Source: Paenibacillus timonensis
GTDB lineage: Bacteria; Bacillota; Bacilli; Paenibacillales; Paenibacillaceae
NCBI RefSeq assembly: GCF_009725205.1
Contig: NZ_WNZY01000033.1
Coordinates: forward strand, 1-35,728
Length of the DNA: 35,728 nucleotides
Direction of reading: 5' to 3'
Shown here: positions 25,409 through 33,177 of the stretch, piece after piece
Layout of the letters: each line of letters begins with the position of its first letter
Numbering within the stretch: position 1 is the first letter of the stretch
The notes under the pieces: model-generated
Database searches by the model: none
What the model was told of the DNA's origin: nothing
The model's input: only the letters and a program-made list of their open reading frames with translations
Position numbers and translations under genes: made by a program

Positions 25409-26239
25409 TTGGATCAGGATAAACGCAAGATCATCCTGAAGGAAATCGATCATTGGCGGAGAAGTCGGCTGCTGCCCGAGCAATATTGCGATTTCCTGGA
25501 AAACTTATATAAAGATCAGACCGAGGGATCGTCACCCCGTTCAGGCTTCACGCTAAATACACTGATTCAACAGGGAAGCTTGAAACTTTGGTCCCTTTCA
25601 TTTGGAATAATTTCCTTCTTTTTCTTTATTGTTTTTTATTTTAACGTTTTTCCCTGGGGTTTGCAAATCGCCATAACGCTGTTGCTTTCTGCGGCTTGCT
25701 ATGCCCTTGCGGCTTATCATCGGCGTGATAAAGCGCTGTTCTCCATGTCGATGGCCGGACTTGGCAGTTTAATGCTGCTAGGCTTCGGCAGTTGGATCAT
25801 TGCCATCCAGGGTTGGCCGCCCGGTATCGGTACGACGCTGCTAATCGCTTTCTGCGGGTTCGTCTGGCTTGTCTTGGGATACGCGCTGCGGTTTGGTATC
25901 ATCAGTTACTGCGGATTTGCTTGCGGTATGCTGCTATATGCCTTTTTGCTCGGGCAAATAAATCCGGATGCATCTTGGGGAATGCTACAAGTGTTTTGGC
26001 TGCCGTTGGCAGCAATCTTCTTCTGGCTGAGCTGGCTGGGTTATCATCGGCTTAAAGCGATGGCTCCCGTGTTCTTTGCCGTATCCGTGTCATTATGGTG
26101 TATGCCGGAAGCGGATGCTCTCCTACTGCGGGACGCCGAGATAGCAGCTATGCCGGCGCTGATCCTAATGAAGATCGTTGCGGCTTTTCTCCTCTTGTTT
26201 GGACTACGTAAAAAATGGGTGGTGTGGATTACTTCATGA
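25409..26239 (+). CDS. Membrane protein, DUF2157-like, unknown function
   Basis: Protein of about 276 residues. A charged N-terminal helix pair of about 45 residues (KEIDHWRRSRLLPEQYCDFL), resembling the cytoplasmic domain of DUF2157 proteins, is followed by about eight membrane helices from residue 60 to the end. The start is taken as TTG 25409, 5 bp after GGGAGAAGGTG; ATG 25391 and GTG 25379 are in frame too, the latter inside the repeat. Its stop overlaps the trmK start (ATGA), so it heads a trmK-nif3 operon. In B. subtilis this slot holds cccA (cytochrome c550). The function is unknown; the DUF2157 link rests on pattern only. Confidence 0.75.
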   Translation: MDQDKRKIILKEIDHWRRSRLLPEQYCDFLENLYKDQTEGSSPRSGFTLNTLIQQGSLKLWSLSFGIISFFFFIVFYFNVFPWGLQIAITLLLSAACYALAAYHRRDKALFSMSMAGLGSLMLLGFGSWIIAIQGWPPGIGTTLLIAFCGFVWLVLGYALRFGIISYCGFACGMLLYAFLLGQINPDASWGMLQVFWLPLAAIFFWLSWLGYHRLKAMAPVFFAVSVSLWCMPEADALLLRDAEIAAMPALILMKIVAAFLLLFGLRKKWVVWITS

Positions 26240-26997
26240 AATTGTCAGCTAGATTACAGCATATTGCCGACTGGCTCCCGGCCGGTTGCCGATTCGCCGA
26301 TATCGGATCGGATCACGCGCTGCTGCCCGTGGCTGCGGTACGCAGCGGGCGGGCGGCCTTCGCTATCGCCGGTGAAGTGAATGACGGCCCGCTCGAGGCG
26401 GCTCGCCGTCAGGTGGCCGAAGCCGGAGAGACGGGGCGCATCTCCGTTCGCAAAGGAGACGGACTTGCTGTCATTGCCCCGGGCGAAGTGGACGCGATCA
26501 CGATCGCCGGTATGGGTGGGGCGTTGATCGCTTCGATTCTAGACGAAGGCCAAGCGAAGCTGGTTGGCGTAAAGCAGCTCGTGCTGCAACCGAACGTCGG
26601 CGGAGAATTTGTCCGCCGCTGGCTGCTTAAGCACGATTGGTATTTGGTCGAAGAGGCTATCCTGGAGGAAGACGGTAAAATATACGAGGTGATGAAGGCC
26701 GAAGCGCGGACCGATGCGGGCGAACAAAACAACGAGCTGTATCGCGAACGCGAACTGGAGGGGTGTCAGGTCAAATTGACCCGCGAGCTTCAGTTATTGA
26801 TGGGGCCGAGATTAATGGCGGCTCCGAATGAAGTCTTTTTCGCAAAATGGGAATCGGAGCTGCGCAAGCTGGAGAGTATTCGTCAATCGGTTGCTACGTC
26901 GGCACTGGAGACGTCCCGTCAGAAGGAAGCGGAGCTTACCCGGCTATCGGAACAGTTGAAGGAGGTGCTGGCATGTTTGCCAAAGGACAAACCGTAG
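26236..26997 (+). CDS. trmK: tRNA (adenine-N1-)-methyltransferase TrmK
   Basis: SAM-dependent enzyme of 253 residues that methylates A22 in tRNA (m1A22). The Rossmann start FADIGSDHALLPVAAV binds SAM, and the active-site stretch ITIAGMGGALIASIL and LVLQPNVGGEFVRRWL are typical of the YqfN/TrmK family. The C-terminal quarter is a helical coiled-coil region. The ATG at 26236 was chosen since it gives the common MKLSARLQHIADWLP start and overlaps the upstream stop. nif3 starts inside its last 25 bases. Confidence 0.95.
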   Translation: MKLSARLQHIADWLPAGCRFADIGSDHALLPVAAVRSGRAAFAIAGEVNDGPLEAARRQVAEAGETGRISVRKGDGLAVIAPGEVDAITIAGMGGALIASILDEGQAKLVGVKQLVLQPNVGGEFVRRWLLKHDWYLVEEAILEEDGKIYEVMKAEARTDAGEQNNELYRERELEGCQVKLTRELQLLMGPRLMAAPNEVFFAKWESELRKLESIRQSVATSALETSRQKEAELTRLSEQLKEVLACLPKDKP

Positions 26998-28088
26998 TGC
27001 AGTACATGGAGCTATTGGCTCCCAAGCATGTAGCGATGGAGGGAGACAAAATCGGACTCCAGCTGGGTAGCCTGCAAAAGGAGATTCGGAACGTCCTGGT
27101 AGCGCTTGACGTTAATGAAGAAGTCGTAGATGAGGCGATCTCCCTGGAAGCAGATCTGATTATTGCCCATCATGCGATCATTTATCGTCCGCTGCCTCAT
27201 TTGCAAAGCGATACCCCAATGGGGAAGGTGTACGAAAAACTGATCAAAAATGATATCGCCGTTTATATCGCCCATACGAACCTCGATGTCACAGACGGCG
27301 GGATGAACGACTGGATGGCGGAGGTCTTGGGAATCGAAAGCTCCGGTTCGCTCGAAGATGTGCATACGGACAACCTTTATAAGCTTGTCGTCTTTGTGCC
27401 GAAGGACCACCATGAGCAGGTACTGAAGGCTATGCTGAACGCGGGCGCAGGCCATATCGGCAACTACAGCCATTGCAGCTTCAACTTGGAGGGCTATGGC
27501 ACGTTTAAGCCCGGGGAAGGCACTGATCCCTATATCGGGACCGAGGGTAAGCTCGAACGGGTGGAGGAGATCCGCATCGAAACGGTCGTTCCTCATAGCC
27601 TGCGTAGTAAGGTCGTCCAAGCGATGCTGAAGCAGCATCCTTATGAAGAAGTAGCTTATGACTTGTACTCGATGGACCTGAAGGGGCGCACTTTCGGACT
27701 CGGGCGGGTTGGCAAGCTGTCGGAGCCGGTTACGCTGCGGGACTTCGTGGAGCGCGTCAAAACGCGGCTGGATGTGCCGATGGTTCGGGTCGTCGGCGAT
27801 CTGGACCGGCCGGTTCGCAAAGCGGCTGTCCTTGGCGGTTCGGGAGGACGGTATTGGAAAAGCGCTCAGTTCCGTGGAGCGGACGTGCTCGTGACCGGGG
27901 ATGTGGATTACCATACCGCGCAGGATGCCTGGATGGCCGGGGTCGCGATCGTCGATCCGGGACACAATGCCGAGAAGATCATGAAGCCTCGCGTTGCGGC
28001 TTGGCTGACCGAGAAACTAACAGAGGACAAATACGCAACTCTCGTGCACGTATCCCAGGTCAACACCGAACCGTTCAGATTCATGTAG
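26973..28088 (+). CDS. yqfO: Nif3-like dinuclear metal protein (YqfO)
   Basis: Protein of 371 residues (373 in B. subtilis YqfO). The NIF3 fold is split by a central PII-like domain (about 130-235, from LYKLVVFVPKDHHEQVLKAM). Metal ligands H66 and H67 in IIAHHAII, the Asp in AHTNLDV and the late DYHTAQDA are present. The ATG at 26973 has AAGGAGGTG 7 bp upstream inside trmK. The family was once called GTP cyclohydrolase I type 2, but the reaction is not settled. The trmK-yqfO pair is conserved in Bacillota. Confidence 0.92.
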   Translation: MFAKGQTVVQYMELLAPKHVAMEGDKIGLQLGSLQKEIRNVLVALDVNEEVVDEAISLEADLIIAHHAIIYRPLPHLQSDTPMGKVYEKLIKNDIAVYIAHTNLDVTDGGMNDWMAEVLGIESSGSLEDVHTDNLYKLVVFVPKDHHEQVLKAMLNAGAGHIGNYSHCSFNLEGYGTFKPGEGTDPYIGTEGKLERVEEIRIETVVPHSLRSKVVQAMLKQHPYEEVAYDLYSMDLKGRTFGLGRVGKLSEPVTLRDFVERVKTRLDVPMVRVVGDLDRPVRKAAVLGGSGGRYWKSAQFRGADVLVTGDVDYHTAQDAWMAGVAIVDPGHNAEKIMKPRVAAWLTEKLTEDKYATLVHVSQVNTEPFRFM

Positions 28089-28159
28089 AGTATCGAAAGC
28101 AGCGAGAAAATACGCGACAGAAGCTGGTAGGATACGTCAGGTTTACCGTCAAATCGCTC

Positions 28160-28188
28160 TTGTCAGCAGGCAGCAATGCCTGTATACT
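28160..28188 (+). promoter_or_regulatory. Sigma-A promoter of rnpB
   Basis: TTGTCA (28160-28165) and TATACT (28183-28188) with the ideal 17-bp spacer, about 17 bp before the first paired base of the RNase P RNA. Confidence 0.82.
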
Positions 28189-28204
28189 ATCAAGTGTTGC
28201 CTTT

Positions 28205-28622
28205 CGAAAGTTTGACAGACAATCGCCGGCGGCTGAAGAGCCGCGGGAGGAAAGTCCGGGCTCCATAGGGCAGGGTGCTGGATAACGTCCAGTCAGCGCG
28301 AGCTGAAGGATAGTGCCACAGAAATGGACCGCCGATGGACTCCTTCTCACTTCGTGGGAAGGAGTCACAGGCAAGGATGGAACCGAGGTGTAAGAGACCC
28401 CGAGGAACGCTGGTGACTTCGTTCCTGGTAAACCCCACTTGGAGCAAGACCTAATGGGACGCAGCTTCTTCGCGAAGCGGCCTTTGCCCGAGGCGCGTCC
28501 GGGTTGGTTGCTGGAGCCGCCCAGTAATGTGCGGCCTAGATAGATGATTGTCACTCAACGCGGGAGGGTTGTTCCCGTTCTACCGCAACGAGTACAGAAC
28601 CCGGCTTACGGCAAACTTTCAA
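28205..28622 (+). ncRNA. rnpB: RNase P RNA (bacterial type B)
   Basis: Catalytic RNA that cuts the 5' leader from pre-tRNAs, with the RnpA protein. The ends pair as P1: GAAAGTTTG (28206-28214) with CAAACTTTC (28612-28620). Conserved core elements are present: GAGGAAAGTCCGGGCTCC near the 5' end, the GGGTGCTGGATAACGTCCAG region, ACAGAAA, AGATAGATGATTGTC, and ACAGAACCCGGCTTA at the 3' end. The exact ends are set from P1 and may be off by a few bases. Confidence 0.95.
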
Positions 28623-28654
28623 CACTAAAGGGAACATGATCTATTTCTATGGAT

Positions 28655-28704
28655 AAAGCCTCCGCATCGCTTGGAATGAATTCCGGCGATGTGGAGGCTT
28701 TTGG
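28655..28704. terminator. Terminator shared by rnpB and the convergent protease gene
   Basis: AAGCCTCCGCATCGC (28656-28670) pairs with GCGATGTGGAGGCTT (28686-28700), with a further GGAAT/ATTCC at the tip. TTTT follows on the + strand. On the - strand the T-run is short, so it is a better terminator for rnpB than for the protease. Confidence 0.85.
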
Positions 28705-28715
28705 TTTTAGAGCGT

Positions 28716-30653
28716 TTATTTGGCGCGGTCCACGGCGCGGTCCATTTTACGCTGAATCGACTGCGGCCAAAACTGCAGCGGCGCCTCGCCGCCTCCGGCG
28801 GCTTGCAGCGCAGCGTAAACGTCGATCTGCCCGTATCCGTAATATTTATCGCGTCCGGTATCTCCAAGATCGATGACGTTTTTCCGGATGATGTCCATGA
28901 CCTCGGTGTTTTTCAGTTCCGGATTCACCGATCGAATCAAGGCGGCAAGGGCTGCAACGTGCGGGCTGGCCATCGACGTGCCGGACAACGCCGCATATTG
29001 ATTATCCGGATAGGTGCTGGCGATACTTTCGCCTGGTGCCATGACGTCGATGTAATCGCCGTAGTTGGAGAAGGAAGCTTTCTGCAGGTTGTAGTCCGTC
29101 GCGGAAACCGACAAGACTTCGGGGTAGGCGGCCGGGTAGCCCGGGCGTTCGGTATTGTCGTTGCCCGTAGCTGCGATCAGCACCACGTCCCGATCATAAG
29201 CGTACTTGATCGCCTCATGTAAGAACTGGGCGTCTGCGTAGTTGCCCAGACTCATATTGATCACTTTGGCGCCGTGGTCCGTTGCCCAAATGATACCTTG
29301 GGCCACCGAATAGGTTGTACCCGAACCTGACTTATCTAGCGCCTTCACAGGCAGGATTTTGCCGCCCCACATCATCCCTGCGATGCCCTCGCCATTGTTC
29401 ACGTTGGCGGAGATGATGCCAGCCACATGGGTGCCATGCCCAACGTCGTCGGACGGTTCCTTGTCGGGTTCGATGACGTTATAGCCCTTCAGCAACCGAC
29501 CTTGCAAATCAGGGTGCTTCAAGTCCACGCCGGTGTCGACGATCCCCACGATCACGTCGTTGCTGCCTTTGGACAGCTGCCAGCCGCGGTTCGTTTCGAT
29601 GATCGGCAGGTTCCACTGGTATTCGGAGAACAGCATGTCGTTCGGAACTTCCGGCGTCTCTTCGGCATAACTCGTATCGTCTTCGTTAAAGAAACTCCCC
29701 GGGTCGTCCCAATAACTTCCTCCGCTTTCGTTGGTCAAATACAAATAATGCGGCTCGATGTACTTCGGTTGCCATTTATTCAGGAAGTACTGCCGAAGTT
29801 GTTTCATGGTCATCGTATCCGAACGAAAAATGTAGGTGCTATTCAGGTTGCGCGGCTCTTTGCCGGAAATCTCCTGCACGATTTGCTTCATTTGCTCCGG
29901 GGTCGGCTTGCTGTGGAACGTAACAACGATTTCGTTTTCGTAATAGTGACTCGCTTTTTCGTTATCATGCCCCGTTTTGACGGTGATGTCTTTAAGCGTA
30001 TCCGCATGCACCGATTCAACCTTGAATTTACCTTCTCTCGGATAAGGAATCAAACGCAGGTTTTTGTGTTGATGGTCCTGTACCCGTCCTAAAATCCCGA
30101 TGTCCATCACCGCGATGACCCCTTGCTTCTTATCCTTGGCCGGCTCAGCGGCAACGAAGTATTTCGGCTGCTTCGCCGGGAAAGCAGGCGATTCGTATGC
30201 CGTCGATTTGCTCAGCGCTTTTTTGGCGTAATTTAAGTACATGTTCAACTGCTTCTTCACCGCGGGATCCGGGTTGAAATCTTCTCGCCGAAATTGCTTG
30301 GTTTGCCCGCTTGCGGCATCGTACCACAGAATCGCTTGAAACTGCTTATGGTCCTTTTGCAATTCTTGGGCAGAGCCGGGCAGCTTACCGCGCTTACTTT
30401 GGCTAAAGTCGGCGGCAAGCGAACGAAGGTGACCCCGGGCGTCCAATCGGGATAACCGTTCGGTTGCGGTCATGTCGCGCTTCAGCATACTCTGCTTCAA
30501 CTTTTGTTCCTCAGCCGGTTGGGGTACGGAAAGCCGATTTACGGTATTCCGCGGCGTTGCTTTGTCATTGTCCGAGGAAGGGAATAGAAACGAAACCGCG
30601 ACCACTGTGGCTGCTCCCGCCAGCCCTAAGGCAGCCCATCTGCGCCATTTCAT
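28716..30653 (-). CDS. S8 family (subtilisin-like) serine protease, membrane-anchored or secreted
   Basis: Protein of 645 residues. An N-terminal signal anchor (about 5-24: RWAALGLAGAATVVAVSFLF) is followed by a propeptide-like region of about 320 residues with no clear known fold, then the peptidase domain (about 345-615). The catalytic triad is intact: D373 in IVDTG, H406 in GHGTHVAGI, S560 in GTSMASPHVA, with the oxyanion Asn N498 in AATGND. It is read from a good AAAGGAGG site and is the only full gene on the - strand. The long N-terminal region is larger than the usual 70-80 residue propeptide of subtilisins. The substrate is unknown. Confidence 0.93.
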   Translation of the reverse strand: MKWRRWAALGLAGAATVVAVSFLFPSSDNDKATPRNTVNRLSVPQPAEEQKLKQSMLKRDMTATERLSRLDARGHLRSLAADFSQSKRGKLPGSAQELQKDHKQFQAILWYDAASGQTKQFRREDFNPDPAVKKQLNMYLNYAKKALSKSTAYESPAFPAKQPKYFVAAEPAKDKKQGVIAVMDIGILGRVQDHQHKNLRLIPYPREGKFKVESVHADTLKDITVKTGHDNEKASHYYENEIVVTFHSKPTPEQMKQIVQEISGKEPRNLNSTYIFRSDTMTMKQLRQYFLNKWQPKYIEPHYLYLTNESGGSYWDDPGSFFNEDDTSYAEETPEVPNDMLFSEYQWNLPIIETNRGWQLSKGSNDVIVGIVDTGVDLKHPDLQGRLLKGYNVIEPDKEPSDDVGHGTHVAGIISANVNNGEGIAGMMWGGKILPVKALDKSGSGTTYSVAQGIIWATDHGAKVINMSLGNYADAQFLHEAIKYAYDRDVVLIAATGNDNTERPGYPAAYPEVLSVSATDYNLQKASFSNYGDYIDVMAPGESIASTYPDNQYAALSGTSMASPHVAALAALIRSVNPELKNTEVMDIIRKNVIDLGDTGRDKYYGYGQIDVYAALQAAGGGEAPLQFWPQSIQRKMDRAVDRAK

Positions 30654-30803
30654 CGGTTAGCCTCCTTTAAGATGTCGATAGCCATAGCGTGAGGTGATGT
30701 CCCTGTTTTTATTCCTTGAGGGATACCGTATTCGGTTAAATTGTGTTACGATATTTTCGTTAATGACTATACCGATCATTACAGGTGAAGGAGAATTGTT
30801 CGC

Positions 30804-31307
30804 ATGTCACAAGCCAATAACATCAGGCAGTTGTGTGAAGCCACTCGAGAGAATTTGAAACGTGCGGCCGAGAAGCTTGAAGCGTTTTTGAACGAGCATT
30901 CGCTGCCGCAGCTTATGGAAGGTCAAGAAGAGGACAGAGCTTTGTTTTACCAAGGATTTTTATCGGATCTCCGGCATCTGCTCGTGTTCAGCGAGGTTTG
31001 CTACGAGAAGCTGGGCGTCGCTCTTCGGCGCGGGACCTTTGACGAGGAAGCTGCCGAGAAAGTGCTGTACCATGTATATCATGACTGTGTTAACAATTTC
31101 TTCTATCCTAAAAATGAAAGCTATTCCGAAGATGGAAGATATGCTTATACCGGGCAGGATGCGATCCGGTTCCGTAAAAAGCCGGTTCGGGCAGCACGTG
31201 ATATCGTGTTGGACATTACGGGGATGTTCGAGGAATTACGCGACGACCTGACTTATTATGAAAGCGATTATTTGACCCAACTGCGATTAAATCGTTCCGC
31301 CAAATAG
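30804..31307 (+). CDS. ypuI: YpuI family protein (DUF3907)
   Basis: Cytoplasmic, mostly helical protein of 167 residues. The blocks AEKVLYHVYHDCVNNFFYPK, the stretch AYTGQDAIRFRKKP and the ending LTYYESDYLTQLR agree with what I recall of B. subtilis YpuI (DUF3907, about 179 residues). It starts with ATG after GTGAAGGAG. It is divergent from the protease gene and is followed by a strong terminator, so it is probably a single-gene unit. No function is known. Confidence 0.75.
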   Translation: MSQANNIRQLCEATRENLKRAAEKLEAFLNEHSLPQLMEGQEEDRALFYQGFLSDLRHLLVFSEVCYEKLGVALRRGTFDEEAAEKVLYHVYHDCVNNFFYPKNESYSEDGRYAYTGQDAIRFRKKPVRAARDIVLDITGMFEELRDDLTYYESDYLTQLRLNRSAK

Positions 31308-31324
31308 AAAATTGAATTAACGAC

Positions 31325-31356
31325 AAGATGCCGAGATCTCGGCATCTTTTTCTTTT
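31325..31356 (+). terminator. Terminator after ypuI
   Basis: A perfect 24-bp palindrome (31325-31348, stem AAGATGCCGAG) runs into TTTTTCTTTT. It lies 18 bp after the ypuI stop. Confidence 0.93.
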
Positions 31357-31429
31357 GGGAACGATTTGCTAATGGCTTGGCGCATAAGGGGATGGGGGCG
31401 AGGAGAAAATGATACGCGAGGTGATCAAC

Positions 31430-31663
31430 ATGCCAAATGGGGAAAAACCCATGGTCAAATGTAGCGTATCCAACTGCACCTATTGGGGAGACAAAAATGT
31501 ATGCAACGCCGACGTCATTATGATCGATGTCGATCAGCATGCGAACAGCCGTTATTCAGCGGAATTTGCCGGCGAAACGTTTGATACGGAACACCGAGAC
31601 TCCGCCCTGTCGTCCGCCGCTACTTGCTGTCATACGTTTAAGCCTAAATCGAAATCGTCGTAA
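31430..31663 (+). CDS. DUF1540 domain protein
   Basis: Small cysteine-rich protein of 77 residues. The pattern VKCSVSNCTYWGDKNVCNAD then a late TCCHTF matches the DUF1540 motif, which holds four or more cysteines and may bind metal. The ATG at 31430 follows GAGGTGAT by 4 bp. An in-frame ATG at 31409, 3 bp after AGGAG, would add 7 residues and cannot be excluded. DUF1540 proteins are common in spore-formers; the function is unknown. Confidence 0.82.
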   Translation: MPNGEKPMVKCSVSNCTYWGDKNVCNADVIMIDVDQHANSRYSAEFAGETFDTEHRDSALSSAATCCHTFKPKSKSS

Positions 31664-31693
31664 GTAAAACATTAGTTAACGGAGGTGCTTTTG

Positions 31694-32104
31694 ATGACGG
31701 ATACCAAATCAGACAAACCGGAACAACTCTCATCCGGCAAAAGCCGCACCGATTATCCGCGCAAAGTTGACCGCGAGTATCACGAGGAGTATGCGGCAGA
31801 GGTCACGCCAGCGGGGACGTTTAGCGGTAACGTGGTCCGCGGGGAAAGAGCCGAGAGAACTCGCGATGCAGATCGATCCGATCGTGTCGATGGGGTTCGT
31901 ACGGCCGGTCGGACGGTAGGCTACGTTGGCGTCGGTCTGGGGATCGCTTCGCTCTTTATGTGGTCGATTATCCTGGGGCCGCTGGCGGCGGTGATGGGCT
32001 TTTACGCCTATAGCCAGGGCAACAAAACGTCCGGAGCTTGGGCGATCGGTCTGGGTATCGTATCTACGTTAAGTTATTTCGTGCTCATGCCGTTTACCCG
32101 CTAA
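31694..32104 (+). CDS. Small membrane protein with DUF4190-like C-terminus
   Basis: Protein of 136 residues. The first 75 residues are charged and probably disordered (many Arg, Asp, Glu). Two membrane helices follow (about 77-100 and 110-132) separated by GFYAYSQGNKTSGAW, a layout resembling DUF4190 proteins. The ATG at 31694 lies 8 bp after GGAGG. It is followed by its own terminator. I do not recognise the full protein; the charged N-terminal half is probably cytoplasmic. Confidence 0.75.
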   Translation: MTDTKSDKPEQLSSGKSRTDYPRKVDREYHEEYAAEVTPAGTFSGNVVRGERAERTRDADRSDRVDGVRTAGRTVGYVGVGLGIASLFMWSIILGPLAAVMGFYAYSQGNKTSGAWAIGLGIVSTLSYFVLMPFTR

Positions 32105-32149
32105 TCCTTCGGCGGTCGTTAACGATGAAATCATGAATGTCATACCCTC

Positions 32150-32184
32150 AGGCTAACGTCGTCTTACGGACGTTGGCCTTTTTC
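32150..32184 (+). terminator. Terminator
   Basis: AGGCTAACGTC (32150-32160) pairs with GACGTTGGCCT (32169-32179), one G-T pair, followed by six T (32179-32184). Confidence 0.9.
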
Positions 32185-32286
32185 CCTTTTTGCGAATTTT
32201 ATCGAAAAAGGGTGGTGCGAGGCGTTGAATGCGTGTAAAATATAGGCATTGAACTAGTTATTCCCCAAAGAGGAGACTTAGAAGGC

Positions 32287-33051
32287 ATGCAAATCGATCC
32301 GCGAACGATGGGACAATGGATCCAGCTTCAGTCCTTGAACCCTGTAGACTTGCAAGGAACGTCGGCACAGCGGGCTTCTGGCGATATGGACGGTTCATTG
32401 TTTGATATATTGCTGCAAGAAATGATGCTCTCGGAACAGGATTCGCAAGGATCATCCGATTCTGCGGGCGCCAATTCTCGTTCGGTGTTGGAATCGCTTC
32501 AGGGGTACCTGTATTCTGGCGGGCTCAATGATACGGACACTTTGGACGGGCTGTTTGCGGAGTTACTTCCTAGTTCCGGGACCGTAGCCGGAATGGGGTC
32601 AGCGGAGGATTTCGCGGAAGTGACTTCGGAAGGCACATCGGATTTGCAATCCCTGATTACCCAGGCCAGTGCCAGGTACGGCGTGCCGGAAAGCTTGATC
32701 AAAGCTGTGATCGCGACCGAGTCGTCGTTTAACCCGCAGGCGGTTTCGTCCGCCGGTGCCAAAGGGCTGATGCAGCTGATGGACGGGACGGCTAGAGGGC
32801 TAGGTGTTAGCGATCCATTTAATCCGGCGCAAAACATAGACGGGGGCACCAAATATCTGTCGTATCAGATCAATCGTTACGGCGGAGACGTTAAAACAGC
32901 CCTTGCGGCATACAATGCCGGACCTGGAAGACTGCAACGACTTGGGATCGGCAACGATGAACAATTGATGGAGAAATTCCATTTGTTGCCTCAGGAGACG
33001 CAAAGTTATATTGCTAAGATTATGAGAGCACAGGCAAAATTCGAGGCTTAA
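32287..33051 (+). CDS. Lytic transglycosylase (SLT domain)
   Basis: Cell-wall enzyme of 254 residues. The first 120 residues are low in charge and rich in Ser, Gly and Gln with no family signal. The SLT domain follows (about 125-250) with catalytic E145 in IATESSFNPQAVS, then AGAKGLMQLM and TALAAYNAGPGRL. These enzymes cleave the MurNAc-GlcNAc bond leaving a 1,6-anhydro end. No classical signal peptide is visible, as in B. subtilis YjbJ-type proteins, so how it leaves the cell is unclear. The ribosome-binding site is AGAGGAGA. Confidence 0.9.
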   Translation: MQIDPRTMGQWIQLQSLNPVDLQGTSAQRASGDMDGSLFDILLQEMMLSEQDSQGSSDSAGANSRSVLESLQGYLYSGGLNDTDTLDGLFAELLPSSGTVAGMGSAEDFAEVTSEGTSDLQSLITQASARYGVPESLIKAVIATESSFNPQAVSSAGAKGLMQLMDGTARGLGVSDPFNPAQNIDGGTKYLSYQINRYGGDVKTALAAYNAGPGRLQRLGIGNDEQLMEKFHLLPQETQSYIAKIMRAQAKFEA

Positions 33052-33091
33052 TGCAGTTTGCAGCTTATCGAATATGGCGTTACATGATAAG

Positions 33092-33160
33092 AAAGATCAA
33101 ATGGAAAACGCTCCGACCGCGGTTGTTTCGGGTATACGCGTTTTCAATTTGGTCTTTTTT
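33092..33160 (+). terminator. Long hairpin with T6 just before the cysteine desulfurase gene (terminator or attenuator)
   Basis: The left arm AAAGATCAAAT-g-GAAAACGC (33092-33111) pairs with GCGTTTTC-a-ATTTGGTCTTT (33138-33157), a stem of about 19 pairs with one mismatch, and can hold an inner CCGA/TCGG helix. T6 (33155-33160) ends it. The end lies only 17 bp before the next start codon, so it may terminate the transglycosylase mRNA or control read-through into the desulfurase gene. Confidence 0.72.
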
Positions 33161-33177
33161 GAGATGAAGGTGAAAAG

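Noticed and set aside
25217..25483. 88-codon reverse frame through the repeat region
   Set aside because: It is made from the structured repeat and the start of the next gene; it ends in neither a domain nor a promoter context.
28081..28554. 157-codon reverse frame over rnpB
   Set aside because: The region is the RNase P RNA gene with conserved core sequences and pairing ends; the frame is accidental.
28689..29222. 177-codon + strand frame opposite the protease gene, and a second at 29427-30092
   Set aside because: Both lie antisense to the catalytic and pro-regions of the protease, whose triad is intact; no family features are seen.
32225..32241. Promoter of the lytic transglycosylase at TTGAAT ... 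TAAAAT
   Set aside because: The two boxes are only about 6 bp apart, too close to act together; no better pair was found.
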